Shown here: piece by piece, positions 22,358 to 34,240 of the stretch
Position numbering within the stretch: the first letter of the stretch is position 1
Layout of the letters: each line of letters begins with the position of its first letter
Assembly: GCA_025201805.1 (NCBI GenBank)
Contig: MU619253.1
Span: 64,202-128,201, forward strand
Reading direction: 5' to 3'
DNA from: Parasitella parasitica
Taxonomy: Eukaryota; Mucoromycota; Mucoromycetes; Mucorales; Mucoraceae
Length of the DNA stretch: 64,000 nt
Translations under genes and position numbers: made by a program
Notes under the pieces: generated by a model
Told to the model about the DNA's origin: nothing
Databases searched by the model: none
The model's input: only the letters and a program-made list of their open reading frames with translations

Positions 22358-24029
22358 GGTGAAGAAGTGATGTATTCTAGAAAAAGGAGAGGAAGCCCCA
22401 AATCAATTGAGGTGAGCAAGAAGAAACTTTATTGACTGAACCAACAGAGTTGGTTGTTCCTTTAAATATGCTTGATTTGAAAATATTTGATGAAATGGCG
22501 CAATCCTCCTCAAAAGTCGTTCATTTGATTGGACCTTGATTGTGCCATAGCACTTTACATCCCAGTAGTATTGGCCCCTCTCATGGCTTGAAAACGGCCG
22601 CATTTGCCAATCAGATTGCTTGAATATTTCGTTTTTCTCTATCTTAATCCTATCAAGAGAAAGAGAAAGTGATTCTGCTGGTATCATAAAAAATATCATC
22701 CTCTGTTATGAATGGGGGAGTTTTTTTATTTGTTTTGTAGCACCATACTCTCCGAAAGTTGCGTGCTATATCCTAAAGTATGGTTAGAGTTTGTGCAAGT
22801 ATTGCGACATTCACAGCTGCCAAATGTCAGTTTTGAACGTTGCCAATTATTTCATTTTGGAAGCTCACATTAGGGGAATTTCTAAATACCCCCTAATTTA
22901 ATTATTGAACGCTGAATTTACAATTACTGTCGAAAATATATATTGCACTAGTCCATACATCCGCCATTTCTACAAATTGTTGTTGAAATGGACATTCATT
23001 CAACAGTTTTTTCTCGTTTACCGTCCATGTATTTTATCCTCAAAACCTTTAACACTTCTACTTGGTAGTAGATCAAGTTGCACGTATTAGCTCCAAAAAA
23101 AAAACTTCAATGTCATGTTTTTGTTAGTTGGCCCAAAAGGAGGTGGATTCAACTGATTTGTCTCTTAATCATCTAATACATAAAGACAAGCAGTAGATCA
23201 TTCTTAATTTTCATCTTTGGTGTATGCCTGGGGTTTCCGTGATTTGTCGATCTTGCATTAATCCTGCAATAGCAACGCCCTCAAAACGCATTTATTTATT
23301 GCTCTTGCAGCAAATACCATCTACTCGTGTGGATAAAATATGCCAATCTATTTTACTATGAGTTAGTCCATAACAAGGTCACTCGTGCAAATAATTATAA
23401 TGATCCATTTGCTGTTTTACTGTAGTGAATCCATAATCCATCAACCGCATAAAGGGGCAATCATATTATATATACTAACATTTTATCACAATGAGAAACG
23501 TATATTTGCTTTTTAATCACAAAAAAGCAAGAACAAGTCATCAGCACAATGGAGTCATTGTTTTGATCGAAGGTTATACTCACAAAGAGTTACCCGAGGG
23601 TTTCCTGCAGCGAAGGGACACTCCAAAACAACATAATGAAGCCATTGCAGTAAGATGGTGGTCATAATAAACTAATTAACCGTAGGAAACATAGACTTTA
23701 TTTTTTATGAACCTGGGTGATCTTGTATTATGTTTATATGCGTGAAAATGTGCAAATCAATATGTATGCGCAAGTATAATTTTTTTTGTTACACATATGA
23801 TGCTACCAAGCATTGCTGTAATGATGTAAGTGCCAAGGTAGCACTACCCTTTCTATACTTGCTGTATATACATGATTGTTGTTATTGTTATTGCTCTTGT
23901 TATCATAGTTGTATGTCGTGACATTGTCTGAATACACCTCTTAAAGCGCAAACACAAACATATATATAAGCACAAAGGAATCATCATTTTCGAGTTCTTT
24001 TTCTTTTTGCGACCTTTTTATTATATATC
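22358..24029. promoter_or_regulatory. Divergent intergenic region
   Basis: 1.7 kb between the divergent Met30 and SUR7-like genes. A 98-codon ATG-to-stop frame on the minus strand (22403-22699) shows no recognisable domain and sits in the Met30 5' region; I do not call it a gene. The rest is AT-rich. Confidence 0.4.
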
Positions 24030-24869
24030 ATGTCAAAAAAGCTTCATATTATCATTACAACACTTATTCTTGCAAGTTTCGTTTTGCAAATCTTGACTTT
24101 GGTGGGCAATTTCAATAGTCTACAGTCTGTTTATATTGCTCGGTTCGATATACATCCAGCCACCAATGGTGGCGGCGGGCTCTTCGATAGTTTAATCAGT
24201 AAAGCGACAGACGCTATGCCAAAGTATTTCACAGTGGCACTGTTTATTGCTTGCGAAGGCAAGAGTACAAATGAAACTATCTGCTCACCGGCAACATTCG
24301 GATACAAATTCAGTAAGTATATATAATTTACACAAGCCATTAAATCATAAGCATCAGACACTAAATATACATATCTTATTACATTAGATGGGACAAATAC
24401 CGGCGTTTTGCAGACAGTAGAAAACCAGATTCCCGATAGCGTACATTCTGCATTGACAGGCGTTCAGGTTGCATTCATCCTTTCAGCAATCTCTTGTTTC
24501 ATATTGTTCTGTTACTATTTCTTTCATCATCGAAGTGGCAGTGGACAAGGAAAAAACAAGGGGTATGGACTGCGTCGTATAGTAACAATACTGTTTGTGT
24601 CAGGGATTGCAACTGTTTTCGGTTTAGCAACGTTCATTATTCAAATGGTTATTTATGGTATGCTCAAGAAAGGCGTGGACGTGGTCAAGGACGACCTATC
24701 CGGGGGCATGATTAATAAGGTGGTGACCATTAATACTACACTGGGACCATCGATTTGGATGTCATTAGGGGCATCTGTATCGCTAATTTTCGCTACAGTG
24801 TTGGTAGGCATAAATATATATCGTAGTAAATCAAAAAAAACCACAGGAACAGAAATGACTCTTGTATAA
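24030..24869 (+). CDS. SUR7/PalI-like four-transmembrane protein
   Basis: Exons 24030-24312 and 24388-24869 give 254 aa. Four hydrophobic segments are seen: residues about 5-27; about 115-136 (VAFILSAISCFILFCYYFF); about 158-184 (IVTILFVSGIATVFGLATF); and about 215-238 (SLGASVSLIFATVLVGINIY). A roughly 80-residue first loop carries two cysteines (ACEGKS...ICSPATFGY). This topology is that of the fungal SUR7/PalI claudin-like family, plasma-membrane proteins of eisosomes or pH sensing. The assignment rests on topology and loop style, not on a diagnostic motif. Confidence 0.65.
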
Positions 24870-25059
24870 TTTACTATGTGTAACATTTCAACATGATTTT
24901 ACATTTTTAATTTGTATTGTTACCTCCCAATTACATATTCTATTATTTCTATAAATTAGTATTTATATTAAACTTTTTCATCCTTCTTTTTCTCTTATTT
25001 TTCTCTAAAATAAAAAGTCTGATACTTGACACAATACAACCGCAATAAACAAAGAGGAA

Positions 25060-26265
25060 ATGTTACTGGTTGTCACTGCTGCTCAAAGTAAGTAGCAGTG
25101 TATGTAGTAGTATGTTATGAAACCTAAAATGTCCACTACAGCGATCAACAGCGCTTTAATCACTAGTAGCAACTGTCAGCCAGCCAATTGCGCAACAACT
25201 TGCTCGCCAAGCTGCAGTATCGACCAAGTGTGTACCAAAAAATCAATGACTGATTGTGGTGTATGTCCTGCACTGCTTTGCATGAGCCGAATATCCATGG
25301 GCTTACCTCCTATAGCTAAGACAAACGGCTTTTCACCAAGTGCAGCTCAAAATTCTTCAAATGATACAGGCCCATTAATAGGTGGAATAGTGGGCGGTCT
25401 TGTTGGATTTGGTATAATTTTAGGAATTGGCATTTACTGCTACATTAAAAAGCGCAAGCAAGATAGACTACCATTTGCATTTGCAAGTGAGAATACGTCT
25501 TATTTTGCTCAAAATCAAGAAAAATCTCAACAACAAGATCACTTTCAAATCCCACAGCAGCAAGTGACACCACATCCAGCAGTGATCGCTGCTCTATCTC
25601 AACAATCTTCCATCGTCTCTTCGTCGTCTTCCAAACACCGCGAAATTGCCAATCAGTTACAGCGGCAAAACTCCAAATCGTTCACTATCAGCGCAACTAC
25701 TGCTAGACTGAGCACTATTCAAACACCCCTTTACAGTACAGAAAACAGCTCAAGCAACGAAAAAACTACTTCTACTATTACATCTAGACCTATCACAAGT
25801 AATGTGCCTGAGGAATTCGAATCAAAAGTTCATCTACAAAATAAAAGGATATCTGAAATCCTATATCATAACGCAAGATTATCACAGCAACCACAAATAC
25901 AACATGCACAACCGAGATATTCGGCCTATACGTCAACAGATGAAGATTTCGATAGTGAAGAAGAGGAAGAAGAGGAAGAAGATAAAAAATCGGCATTGTC
26001 CACATCTACAATGCAATCAGATTGGTCGCCACAAACAGCAAAAACAGCGTCTGTGCAGGCGATTCAAGTAGCAAGAGCAAAGCCACAAATCATGCGAGTC
26101 AATTCTGTCAAAAACACAAACGGCCTTAATCGTAGTGAATCTGTCAGGACAATTTTGACAGCCATTGAGCATATTCAAGACCTTCCTTCTACTTCACATC
26201 GTCGTCACAGCGCAAATGAAGATAATCCATTCCAAGATAAACATTCTGATAATACCACTCAATAA
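25060..26265 (+). CDS. OPY2: Opy2-like membrane anchor protein
   Basis: Exons 25060-25087 and 25142-26265 give 383 aa. A short hydrophobic N-terminus leads into a cysteine-rich extracellular domain (residues about 20-65: CQPANCATTCSPSC, CTKK, CGVCPALLC), the Opy2 signature. A single transmembrane helix follows, GPLIGGIVGGLVGFGIILGI, then a basic stop-transfer KKRKQDR. The 270-residue cytoplasmic tail is Ser/Gln-rich with a poly-Glu run (EEEEEEEEDKK). In yeast, Opy2 anchors the Ste50-Ste11 complex for the HOG MAP-kinase pathway. The 28-nt first exon was chosen because it supplies an in-frame ATG and restores the signal-like start. Confidence 0.82.
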
Positions 26266-26442
26266 ATAGGAAAAAAAGATGTAACATAATGATTCGTTTG
26301 CTATATTATATTGTAACAAAAAAAGATAGTAGAAATATTTAGCAATTTGTGAGCGGTTTGGATTTTCTGAATTGTGTATGGCAGCGACTGTATGTATGAG
26401 TATCTCTGTATGTGTATTATGTGTTGAAAAGTGATCGGTCAG

Positions 26443-27039
26443 CTATTTTTTACTGGGCTTTTTAGGCTTCTTATCTACTACAGTAGCTGCTCTGGCTGCA
26501 GCAGCAGCGGCGGCCTTAGCAGCAGCAATGTTTTCCGCAATTTCGGCTTTCTTTGCTGCTTTTTTTGCCTGAGCTCTTTCAGCCCGTTGTATTTCCTTAT
26601 TCCTTTGTTTTTCCTCCTCATCCTACACAAGCAAAAAAATTTAAGTCTAAGACTAACTGCCATCAGTCCTATCAGCCAAATCCTACCTGATTCTTTTGTG
26701 CTTGGATTTCATTCAAAAGTTCTTCCTTGAATGGCCATTCATTAGGAATTCCCGGGTCTTTTTTGGTTTCTAATATTGTAAAAGGGTATTTAACACATGA
26801 ATGCTATGCCTCTCTCCCTCTTTCTAAATAAAAGTATGTAACTTACTGTTGTGTTGGCTAGGGTTCTTTTTTGCTGCTCTACGTTCCTTACGCTGATGAT
26901 CTTTGATACGGCCTAATATTCTATGTTTATGCGCAAGACGGACACGCTTACTCTTGATCTCTACAATAAAAGGGACAAATTAAAATAAAAAATCGTATCT
27001 TATAGTCAATGCTATGTTATACTTACTCTTAGGAACCAT
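26443..27039 (-). CDS. Stand-alone GNL3/Grn1 N-terminal-domain protein
   Basis: Four exons (minus strand: 27027-27039, 26847-26960, 26687-26769, 26443-26622) give 129 aa. The sequence MVPKKIKSKRVRLAHKHRI, RKERRAAKKNP, then KKDPGIPNEWPFKEELL is the basic N-terminal domain found in nucleostemin/GNL3 and fission-yeast Grn1 GTPases, which act in nucleolar ribosome assembly. Here it is followed only by a charged Ala/Lys/Glu helix and a stop; no GTPase domain is present in the next kilobase on either side. It is probably a nucleolar basic protein. Confidence 0.8.
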
Positions 27040-27358
27040 ATTTTAGAAATATATAAAGAAGGAGAGGGTATTAATTTACAAAAATGCTCTTCCAAATGCA
27101 AAAAAACTTAAATGTAGTATAATTAGTCACATTACGCATCGTCTCATGTCAAGCCACTACATGTCTAATTGTAGGTGCCAAACATGAGTCTGTTTGAACA
27201 AACACATCAGAATGATAATATTTCCATGTAACAAAGATTTACCCCATTTATGGCTAGGGCTTAATTTTGAAAATAAACATTCGAGCACTATAAACCTATA
27301 TCACTTGAAAGCAATTTATCTATCATAGAATATCTATAAAGCTAATTGCATGATTTAT
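27040..27358. other. Intergenic
   Basis: About 320 AT-rich bases between two minus-strand genes: promoter of the Grn1-domain gene and 3' end of RIB1. No gene seen. Confidence 0.5.
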
Positions 27359-28643
27359 TCAAGCTAAATCATCTGGTAAATCCAGAATATGACCCATTTT
27401 CTTGACCTTTACAGCTAAATATTTATCCATCTCACTTCTTGGTGTTGATGCACCCGAGGAGAGCACGGGTGAGCCTTCTACATTGTTATGAAGGAATTCT
27501 CTTTTGACCATTGAAGGTGATGGCATGGCACTGTTGGTATTGCTTCCAGTTCCATCACCAACAAGGTCTGTTATGGCCGGTGACGACCATGAATGAGGGA
27601 TCATAGATTGACGCTTGACCACTTTGATGGATCCAAATGACTCCAATTGTTGAATTTTGTCCGGATTGTTGGTTAATAAATGAACGTTGGATAATTGAAG
27701 GTCTTTCAAAATTGCGTTGGCTATACCGTATGTTCTACCATCGGCAGGATGACTTAATAAAACATTAGCAGCTACTGTATCATGACCTAAATCTTGTAAA
27801 TTATACGCCCTAAAAGAAAAGAAATCGAGTTAATTCAGATGCATAAAACAATGCTTAAAAAAGTTGTAGACATGAGCATCTTTAGTAGGAATGAGCCTAA
27901 TACTCGAATCTGGTTGCTAGGTTACCAGCTGTCAAATTCGGGTTGCCATGACACTCTTTCGCAATCACTTACTTTAACTTCTCCATCAAACCAATACCTC
28001 TGCCTTCTTGTCTAAGGTAAACAATAACACCACGACCAGCTTCCTGCATTTGAGCCATAGCGCTATCTAATTGCTCGCCGCAATCACATCGAGCCGAGTG
28101 TACAGTTTCACCAGTAAAGCATTCAGAGTGAATACGAACCATGGGAGGGTCGGGAGATAGTTTCCAATCTTTTTTAGCTTTAGCTTGCTGCTCTTCCAAA
28201 TAAGCTTCTTGATCTTCAGTCAACTTCAATTCGCGGCTTTCGTCTGCTACAACTTCTTGCAGTCTTCCATAATAAGCACCTCTCACAATGCGGTTCATAA
28301 TGGTCTCGTTCTCCCATGTTCTGTCCAATGATTTGGAACGAATATCATTGCCATAGACAATAGCCATGTGTTCTTTAGTATCTTGGTTGTTCTTGTATAG
28401 ATACAAGTACATTTCACCACCTTGGGTAGTAGGTATACGAGCACGTACTTGGCATTGAATCTTGACTTGACTGTCAGGGATAAGTCTGGGAGTTACAGCA
28501 CTTGGAGCATAGACTTGATTCTTTAAAAACTCGATATATTCCTGGATCGTGGGAGGATGATCTTTCTCGGCCTTGTTACATTGTGATGTTGGTGAATTGC
28601 CCACAACGTTCATGCCGAATAATGTAAATAGTGTAGAGCTCAT
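27359..28643 (-). CDS. RIB1: GTP cyclohydrolase II
   Basis: Exons (minus strand) 27973-28643 and 27359-27809 give 373 aa. This enzyme opens GTP to 2,5-diamino-6-ribosylamino-pyrimidinone phosphate, the first step of riboflavin synthesis. Visible signatures are the zinc-binding cysteines in [21 protein letters not shown], the catalytic [11 protein letters not shown] segment, and [12 protein letters not shown]...LLTNNPDK. A roughly 130-residue N-terminal extension precedes the catalytic core, and a Ser/Pro-rich insertion is present near the C-terminus (around [16 protein letters not shown]); both are common in fungal enzymes. The 163-nt intron is long for this window. Confidence 0.95.
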
Positions 28644-29170
28644 TGTAGTATATGTAACTTTATCGAAAAGAAGAGAAAGAGAATATAGTCGTTTATTAAC
28701 GAGTTTATAGATTTATAATTTGTTTACAAGGTTTAGTAAGCTTGATTGAAATTTGTAATCAATTAAATACCCGTTTTTTTAAATGAGAGTGTTGGTAGTT
28801 GCCCTTCTCTGATTTGTCAGACACTGATTTGGTTCTTGATGCTTTGAGGTTTGAAAAAAAAAAAGTTGAACGTAGTCGTGCAATACTATTATATTAATCT
28901 CCAAAGGCAGGAATATATAGACATGTAATACATGACACATCTTTCTGGTTACATGTCGATCTACTTGTGAGATGGTTCCTTTGTAAACAAAATGCTTGTC
29001 AGCTGTTATCCAATGCTTTACAATGCTTGTGATGTCAGCTTTTGGCAATTTTTTTCCACTTAATTTGCGTAAACCTCTCTATATTCCGTTTGTTCTTTAT
29101 ACTAAACTCTATTTAAACTTTACAAGAATCAAAGAAAGGCTGCATATACACTTAATATTTTAAATATACT
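28644..29170. promoter_or_regulatory. Divergent promoter, RIB1/DHH1
   Basis: 527 bases between divergent start codons. An 89-codon minus-strand open frame without an ATG (28779-29048) runs through it; I see no evidence that it is coding. Confidence 0.45.
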
Positions 29171-30801
29171 ATGGCTTCCCAACAACAATTAAGGTAAACT
29201 TTGATCAACAGATCTTTATATTTCGTGTTTCTCATGAAAAAAAAAAAAAAACTAGCCACGAAAATGATAATTGGAAAAAGGACCTTGCTCTTCCTCAAAA
29301 AGACTCAAGGCCTCAAACTGAAGTAAATACTACTAGATATTTACAGATGCGCTATGACTAAACAAATTTGCAGGACGTAACTGCCACGAAAGGTAATGAA
29401 TTTGAAGATTACTTTTTGAAGCGTGAACTATTGATGGGAATTTTCGAAGCTGGTTTCGAGAGACCATCTCCCATCCAAGAAGAAGCTATTCCTATTGCTC
29501 TCACCGGAAGAGACATTTTAGCCAGAGCCAAAAACGGCACTGGTAAAACTGCTGCTTTTGTTATCCCTACTCTTGAAAAAATCAACAAGAAAGACAGGAT
29601 TCAAGCCTTGCTGCTAGTCCCAACACGTGAATTGGCACTCCAGACTGCTCAAGTATGCAAAAACCTAGGTAAGCATTTAAATATTCAAGTTATGGTAACT
29701 ACTGGTGGCACCACCTTGAAGGATGATATTATGCGTCTTGGCGAAACTGTGCATGTCGTTGTGGGCACTCCCGGTCGTATCCTTGATTTAGCCTCCAAAG
29801 GGGTTGCTGATTTTAGTGAAGCCTCGACCTTTATCATGGACGAAGCTGACAAACTGTTATCCCCCGAATTTACTCCTATCATCGACCAGTTAATCAGCCA
29901 TTTCCCTAAGGATAGACAAATCATGCTGTTTAGCGCCACTTTCCCCATGATTGTCAAGAGCTTCAAGGACAAGTATCTAGTCAAACCGTATGAAATCAAT
30001 TTAATGGACGAACTGACTTTGCGTGGCGTTACTCAATACTATGCGTATGTGGAAGAAAAGCAAAAGGTGCACTGCTTGAACACTTTGTTTTCCAAGGTAA
30101 GAAAGAACGGTTTAGTGCGCTTTTTTTTTACAAGTGTGTACTAATGTAACTCTAGCTTCAAATCAACCAATCTATCATCTTCTGTAACTCTACGAATCGT
30201 GTTGAACTTCTGGCCAAGAAAATCACTGAATTGGGATATTCTTGTTTCTACTCTCATGCAAAGATGCTGCAAAGCCATCGTAACCGTGTCTTTCACGATT
30301 TCAGAAATGGTGTTTGTCGTAATTTGGTTTGTTCTGATTTATTGACGCGTGGTATTGACATTCAAGCCGTCAATGTTGTCATTAACTTTGACTTTCCCAA
30401 AAATGCCGAAACTTATTTGCATCGTATTGGTCGTTCAGGTCGTTTTGGTCATTTGGGTTTGGCCATCAACCTGATCACTTACGAAGACCGCTTCAACCTT
30501 TACAAGATTGAACGCGAGTTGGGCACTGAAATACAGCCTATTCCTCCAGTCATTGATAAGAGCTTGTATGTTGCACCCAATGCTCTTGAGGACGCCCAGG
30601 TTCAACAGCCTAATCGCCAGTTGGCTATCGCTACTCATCAACAACAACAGCAACGTGATCAAACTCAATATAACAACTATAATAACAGTAATAACCATCA
30701 ACAGCAGCAACAACAAAACAATCATCAAAATGGATATCAATATCGAGGAAATTATAACAATAATGGTCGAGGCGGAGGTCGTCGTCACCAACAGCAAAAT
30801 C

Positions 30802-30866
<65 letters not shown>

Positions 30867-30893
30867 CAAAGAGGTCAATCTTCAAGATCATAA
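29171..30893 (+). CDS. DHH1: DEAD-box RNA helicase Dhh1/DDX6
   Basis: Exons 29171-29193, 29256-29322, 29374-30096 and 30156-30893 give 516 aa. All helicase motifs are present: Q motif ([16 protein letters not shown]), motif I AKNGTGKT, Ia [24 protein letters not shown] including [20 protein letters not shown] and [19 protein letters not shown]-like and [19 protein letters not shown] segments are those of Dhh1/DDX6, the P-body helicase that represses translation and promotes mRNA decapping. The C-terminal 120 residues are Gln/Asn-rich and end in a Gln run of about 28 residues, a low-complexity tail that favours condensate formation in yeast Dhh1. Confidence 0.95.
30800..30870 (+). repeat. CAA/CAG repeat encoding poly-Gln in Dhh1
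   Basis: In-frame CAA and CAG codons at the 3' end of the Dhh1 coding sequence. The mix of codons suggests an old, partly stabilised tract. Confidence 0.85.
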
Positions 30894-31063
30894 TTCAACA
30901 ATTTTTTTATCCAACTGTAAATAAGTTTTTAGAAGATCCCCAACATAGCAGTAAATCTTTATATAAATTTCTCACCTCTTTCTCTCTTCCTCTTCTTTTG
31001 CTTTATTGTGGCAATGAACCGGAAAAATATTAAATGAAAATCCTTATATTCACCTCCACCCCT

Positions 31064-31066
<3 letters not shown>

Positions 31067-31134
<68 letters not shown>

Positions 31135-31144
31135 NNNNNNNNNN
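31067..31144. repeat. Poly(T) tract ending in an assembly gap
   Basis: Sixty-eight thymines (31067-31134) followed by ten N (31135-31144). The gap is a placeholder; its real length and content are unknown. Confidence 0.95.
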
Positions 31145-31620
31145 TCATCTAAATTTGCATGTGTGATATGGACTTACGTATCCTATTCTATATTCTGTCG
31201 ATTTGTAAAAATTTGGTTAATTCAATAAATTATTATCACGGCTTTCTCCTTTAACCTTTAGTGAAAATATTTTTCCATCAGAATTAAATGCTTGAATAAT
31301 CTCTGCTACAGTTTGATCTGTAACTATTAATCATATCATAATTTAGCCAATTACTACTTGGCCAGTAACATCCACATACATGGAACATAGTCTACAAACT
31401 AAAAAAAAGGCGAATTATTAAGCTGTACACCCTATCTATTTAACAAATTGTGATTTGCTACACGGCACGAGACTTAAGATATTGAAACACTTTGTTGTAG
31501 CTCATATTGAGCTAACCCTAGCATAATGACACAGTGTATAAATACATTTATAGGATATATTCGTAGCAATAAAGTGTAATTCTGGAGCGGATATATTCTA
31601 CTATTAATGTTGACTCTCCT

Positions 31621-32121
31621 ATGCCTGAATGCATGGATCTTCTTCAAACCGACAATGTAACTACTCCACTATGCAGCGATAGACGTCAAGCAAGGGTGTC
31701 TCAAGATATTAAGCGACTTAAGGTTAGGTTGTATGGGGCAACTAGGCTTTCCATGTTAACCCTGAAAAAGTTGGCTTCCAAGGCTGGCGTTTTGAAACGT
31801 TAACTAAAAATGGTGAAAGGGAATTTTGAGTTATTAATCACTTGGGCACAATTTGTTTCCAAATTGAAATCAAAGCATGGCTCTTCTCAGGTTATGGAAA
31901 AGAAGAGGGCGATCCAAAACCTGGACAATATAAAACTAAAACAATTTGGTAATGTTGAAGAATATATTGACGGTTTTTTAGCATTGAAGGATACATTTGG
32001 CCATAAGGAAGATACAATATTAGTTGACTACTTGCTGCATGGTTTTGAAGTAGGTTTGTATGATCCTGTGTATTTAAACATTTCTCAGTCAAAACAAGAA
32101 ATGGAGCAGAAAAATAATTAA
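31621..32121 (+). mobile_element. Decayed LTR-retrotransposon gag fragment
   Basis: Two open segments in the same frame (31621-31803 and 31810-32121) are separated by a single TAA. The second resembles the retrotransposon gag domain: ITWAQFVSKLKSKHG, then KRAIQNLDNIKLKQFGNVEEYIDGFLAL, and DTILVDYLLHGFEVGLYDPV. No zinc knuckle, protease or reverse transcriptase follows before the next gene, and no LTR is recognisable. It is a dead fragment close to the assembly gap. Confidence 0.6.
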
Positions 32122-32663
32122 GGCTGTTCATTAGACACAACCATATCCAAATATTGTGTTAATAAAATGAACAGCATATTTAAAAAACTTCCTCGCCGAG
32201 TTGGTAAAAACAATCAGTGAAGGGATGTTTATGGTACAGAAATCAAGCGTTTTGGCTATGGCTTCACGCCATATACTTATGCTCACAGAACGTACCAATG
32301 CAAGGTTTATATGCTCTGTTTGAGCACATTGTTTGAAGTATTTTTCTTGTGGATTGATTGCCATGAAACTTGAATTAACCAGACATTACAATGTGCTATG
32401 AACGTTTTTATTCAAATTAACAAAAACTGAGCTGTGTCCATTCACGATATACATACCTTGTATAACAACCTGGACCCTTCTCTCCACAATCCTGCGTTTG
32501 AATAATGTTCTCTACAATTGGTAATGTGACTCCAAGGCCATGCCCGAATCGTATTCAGCCCTGGCTGATAATTCAAAACTCTTAAATAACCATTCTAGCT
32601 TTCTCTTTGTTTTCTTTCCCTTTCCATCTTTCTTTTGCGCCTTCAATACACAAAGTCGTTACC
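32122..32663. other. Intergenic
   Basis: About 540 bases between the gag relic and the next gene; a pyrimidine-rich stretch (32590-32640) lies just before the start codon, as in many fungal promoters. No gene seen. Confidence 0.5.
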
Positions 32664-32919
32664 ATGTTTCAGAAAATCGTCAACTTTTGGTTCTCAAGCT
32701 TTGTCACCGAGCGTCTCTTAGCAAGTCCCTTGTTCAATCGAATGGCTCAAAAAACACATCACCATGTCTCTAACATTACAGATAAAGGTAATTGGAAACT
32801 TGGAGACATTTGATTTCTCTTTTATTAACTTTTATCTAGGTGCCAAGACGGGTAATGAGTTCATCAAGGCCTTCAAGGAAAACCTTGAGAAGGAGGCTAG
32901 AAATAATGCCAGAAAATAG
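32664..32919 (+). CDS. Small conserved-looking protein, 67 aa
   Basis: Exons 32664-32787 and 32840-32919 give a 67-aa protein I do not recognise. It starts MFQKIVNFWFSSFVTERLLA (amphipathic, hydrophobic), then SPLFNRMAQKTHHHVSNITD, and ends in a charged helix (AFKENLEKEARNNARK). The intron is a good GT-AG intron with a TTAAC-type branch sequence and the frame closes exactly. The N-terminus would suit a mitochondrial or membrane-associated protein; this is inference. Confidence 0.6.
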
Positions 32920-33267
32920 AGTAGAAAAAAACAACTGATCAGAACAGAAATACTACTGCGGAACACTCGACACGCTCTGACAACATCCCCTCTCCCCTTC
33001 ATATTTATTTACATTCTTTCTTTACATGTACACTTTTTTTTTGTCTCTTACTTTTTAAACAACAAATACATCTTGGAAGTCTGCGACTTTTGCCAAATCA
33101 ACTGTTTTCGTTTATAAATGTTTGATGATCGGATAAATTTATGAAGTAAACAAGAAGAGAGATACAGAGATGCGAATAGATATTGTGTGGGTAGTTTAAT
33201 TAGTCCAATGAGTGAGTTGATTAAGGAAAGGGTATGAATTATGATACATGGTGGGGGTGGGGTTGGA
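32920..33267. other. Intergenic, convergent 3' regions
   Basis: 348 AT-rich bases between convergent genes; nothing recognised. Confidence 0.5.
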
Positions 33268-34240
33268 CTACACAATGGCTTCTACACTGGGTTCCGATAC
33301 TATGATTTTCTCCATTTTTCGAGCTCTTGTGAAATCAGAGACAGCCCTCAATATGATAAACCAACCAACAAACATCATAAGGTATGCAATCACATCTGCT
33401 TGAGCAGCATCCTGTCCAACTGTATCATGACCTTCGCCATCGTAGTCAAAATCTTCATCTAATGTGCCTCGACTACGGACGTAAAATCCATATTGAATTA
33501 ATGATACACCCAAACCAGCACGAGCGCCGTCTTTTGCAGCATGGGTTGTGTGCAATAAATAAGTGAGCATAAATCCTACCAACTGGAAACTTGCAGAAAC
33601 TGTAAAAAAAATATCAGTATAGCTGCAATATATCAAGAATCGCTTGTAATGATTTACCCATCAGGTTCCATAAAAAGCTAAAAATACTGCCAACAGGTAA
33701 TCCTTCAACCAGAATCATATCGCCCATGCCAGCAGGCGCAATGATTGTCGTTTGCCAGTAAGGTGGTGTTGCATCAGCTGAAGCCTCCTCATATGTCTAA
33801 AGAGTATCCGAGTTAGCATCCAACATATCCTTCGAAGGTCTATTTCAACTTTACTGGTGGTACTTCTTCCATCTTTGAATCGGACTCAGGTTTAGCCGCC
33901 ATGTTAGAGAACACACCATCATTGGATTGCTGTTGTATGGGGCCACTGCCATAGTGATTAGTACCGGCAGGCATTGAAATAGGCGTCGGTACCAGCTGAC
34001 TGTACTCAGTTTCTAGTAAATTAGTGTCTTCATCTTGTTCGCTAATGTCAAATGTGTCTTCCAAGTCACTTCGTTGTTGCATCATGGCGGAAGATCTAGC
34101 AGTAGTGTTTTGCTCTTCGATGTAATGGTTTTCCTCGTCATGGTTCTCGACGGGAACCTAAGGCTAAAATTAGTATGCGCCTTTTACCATTGCCTGAGCG
34201 TCTTTTATATTACCTGCTCGTATCTATGGTTACTGGACAT
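33268..34240 (-). CDS. BSD2: Bsd2/Ndfip-type adaptor of Nedd4/Rsp5 ubiquitin ligases
   Basis: Exons (minus strand) 34214-34240, 33855-34157, 33658-33796 and 33268-33599 give 266 aa. The core shows DGVFSNMAAKPESDS, then PPTYEEASAD and PPYWQTTI, a hydrophobic segment VEGLPVGSIFSFLWNLMVSA, FQLVGFMLTYLLHTTHAA, and VIAYLMMFVGWFIILRAVSDF, giving the three membrane helices and the G-rich loop of the Ndfip/Bsd2 family. The PPTY motif, made by joining two exons, would bind WW domains of Rsp5/Nedd4. In yeast Bsd2 sends metal transporters such as Smf1 to the vacuole. The family match and exact frame closure make this secure. Confidence 0.9.

Noticed and set aside
22403-22699. 98-codon ATG-initiated frame upstream of Met30
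   Set aside because: No recognisable domain or splice context; lies in the probable 5' leader/promoter.
27905-27960. Second X-box-like sequence in the RIB1 intron
   Set aside because: The half-sites are direct rather than inverted, so it does not fit the RFX palindrome.
28779-29048. 89-codon minus-strand frame between RIB1 and DHH1
   Set aside because: No ATG near its start and no domain; lies in a divergent promoter.
30435-30891. Poly-Leu, poly-Val and poly-Ala open frames antisense to Dhh1
   Set aside because: Shadows of the CAA/CAG repeat in other frames.
31034-31228. Poly-Phe frame crossing the assembly gap
   Set aside because: Artefact of poly(T) and N bases.
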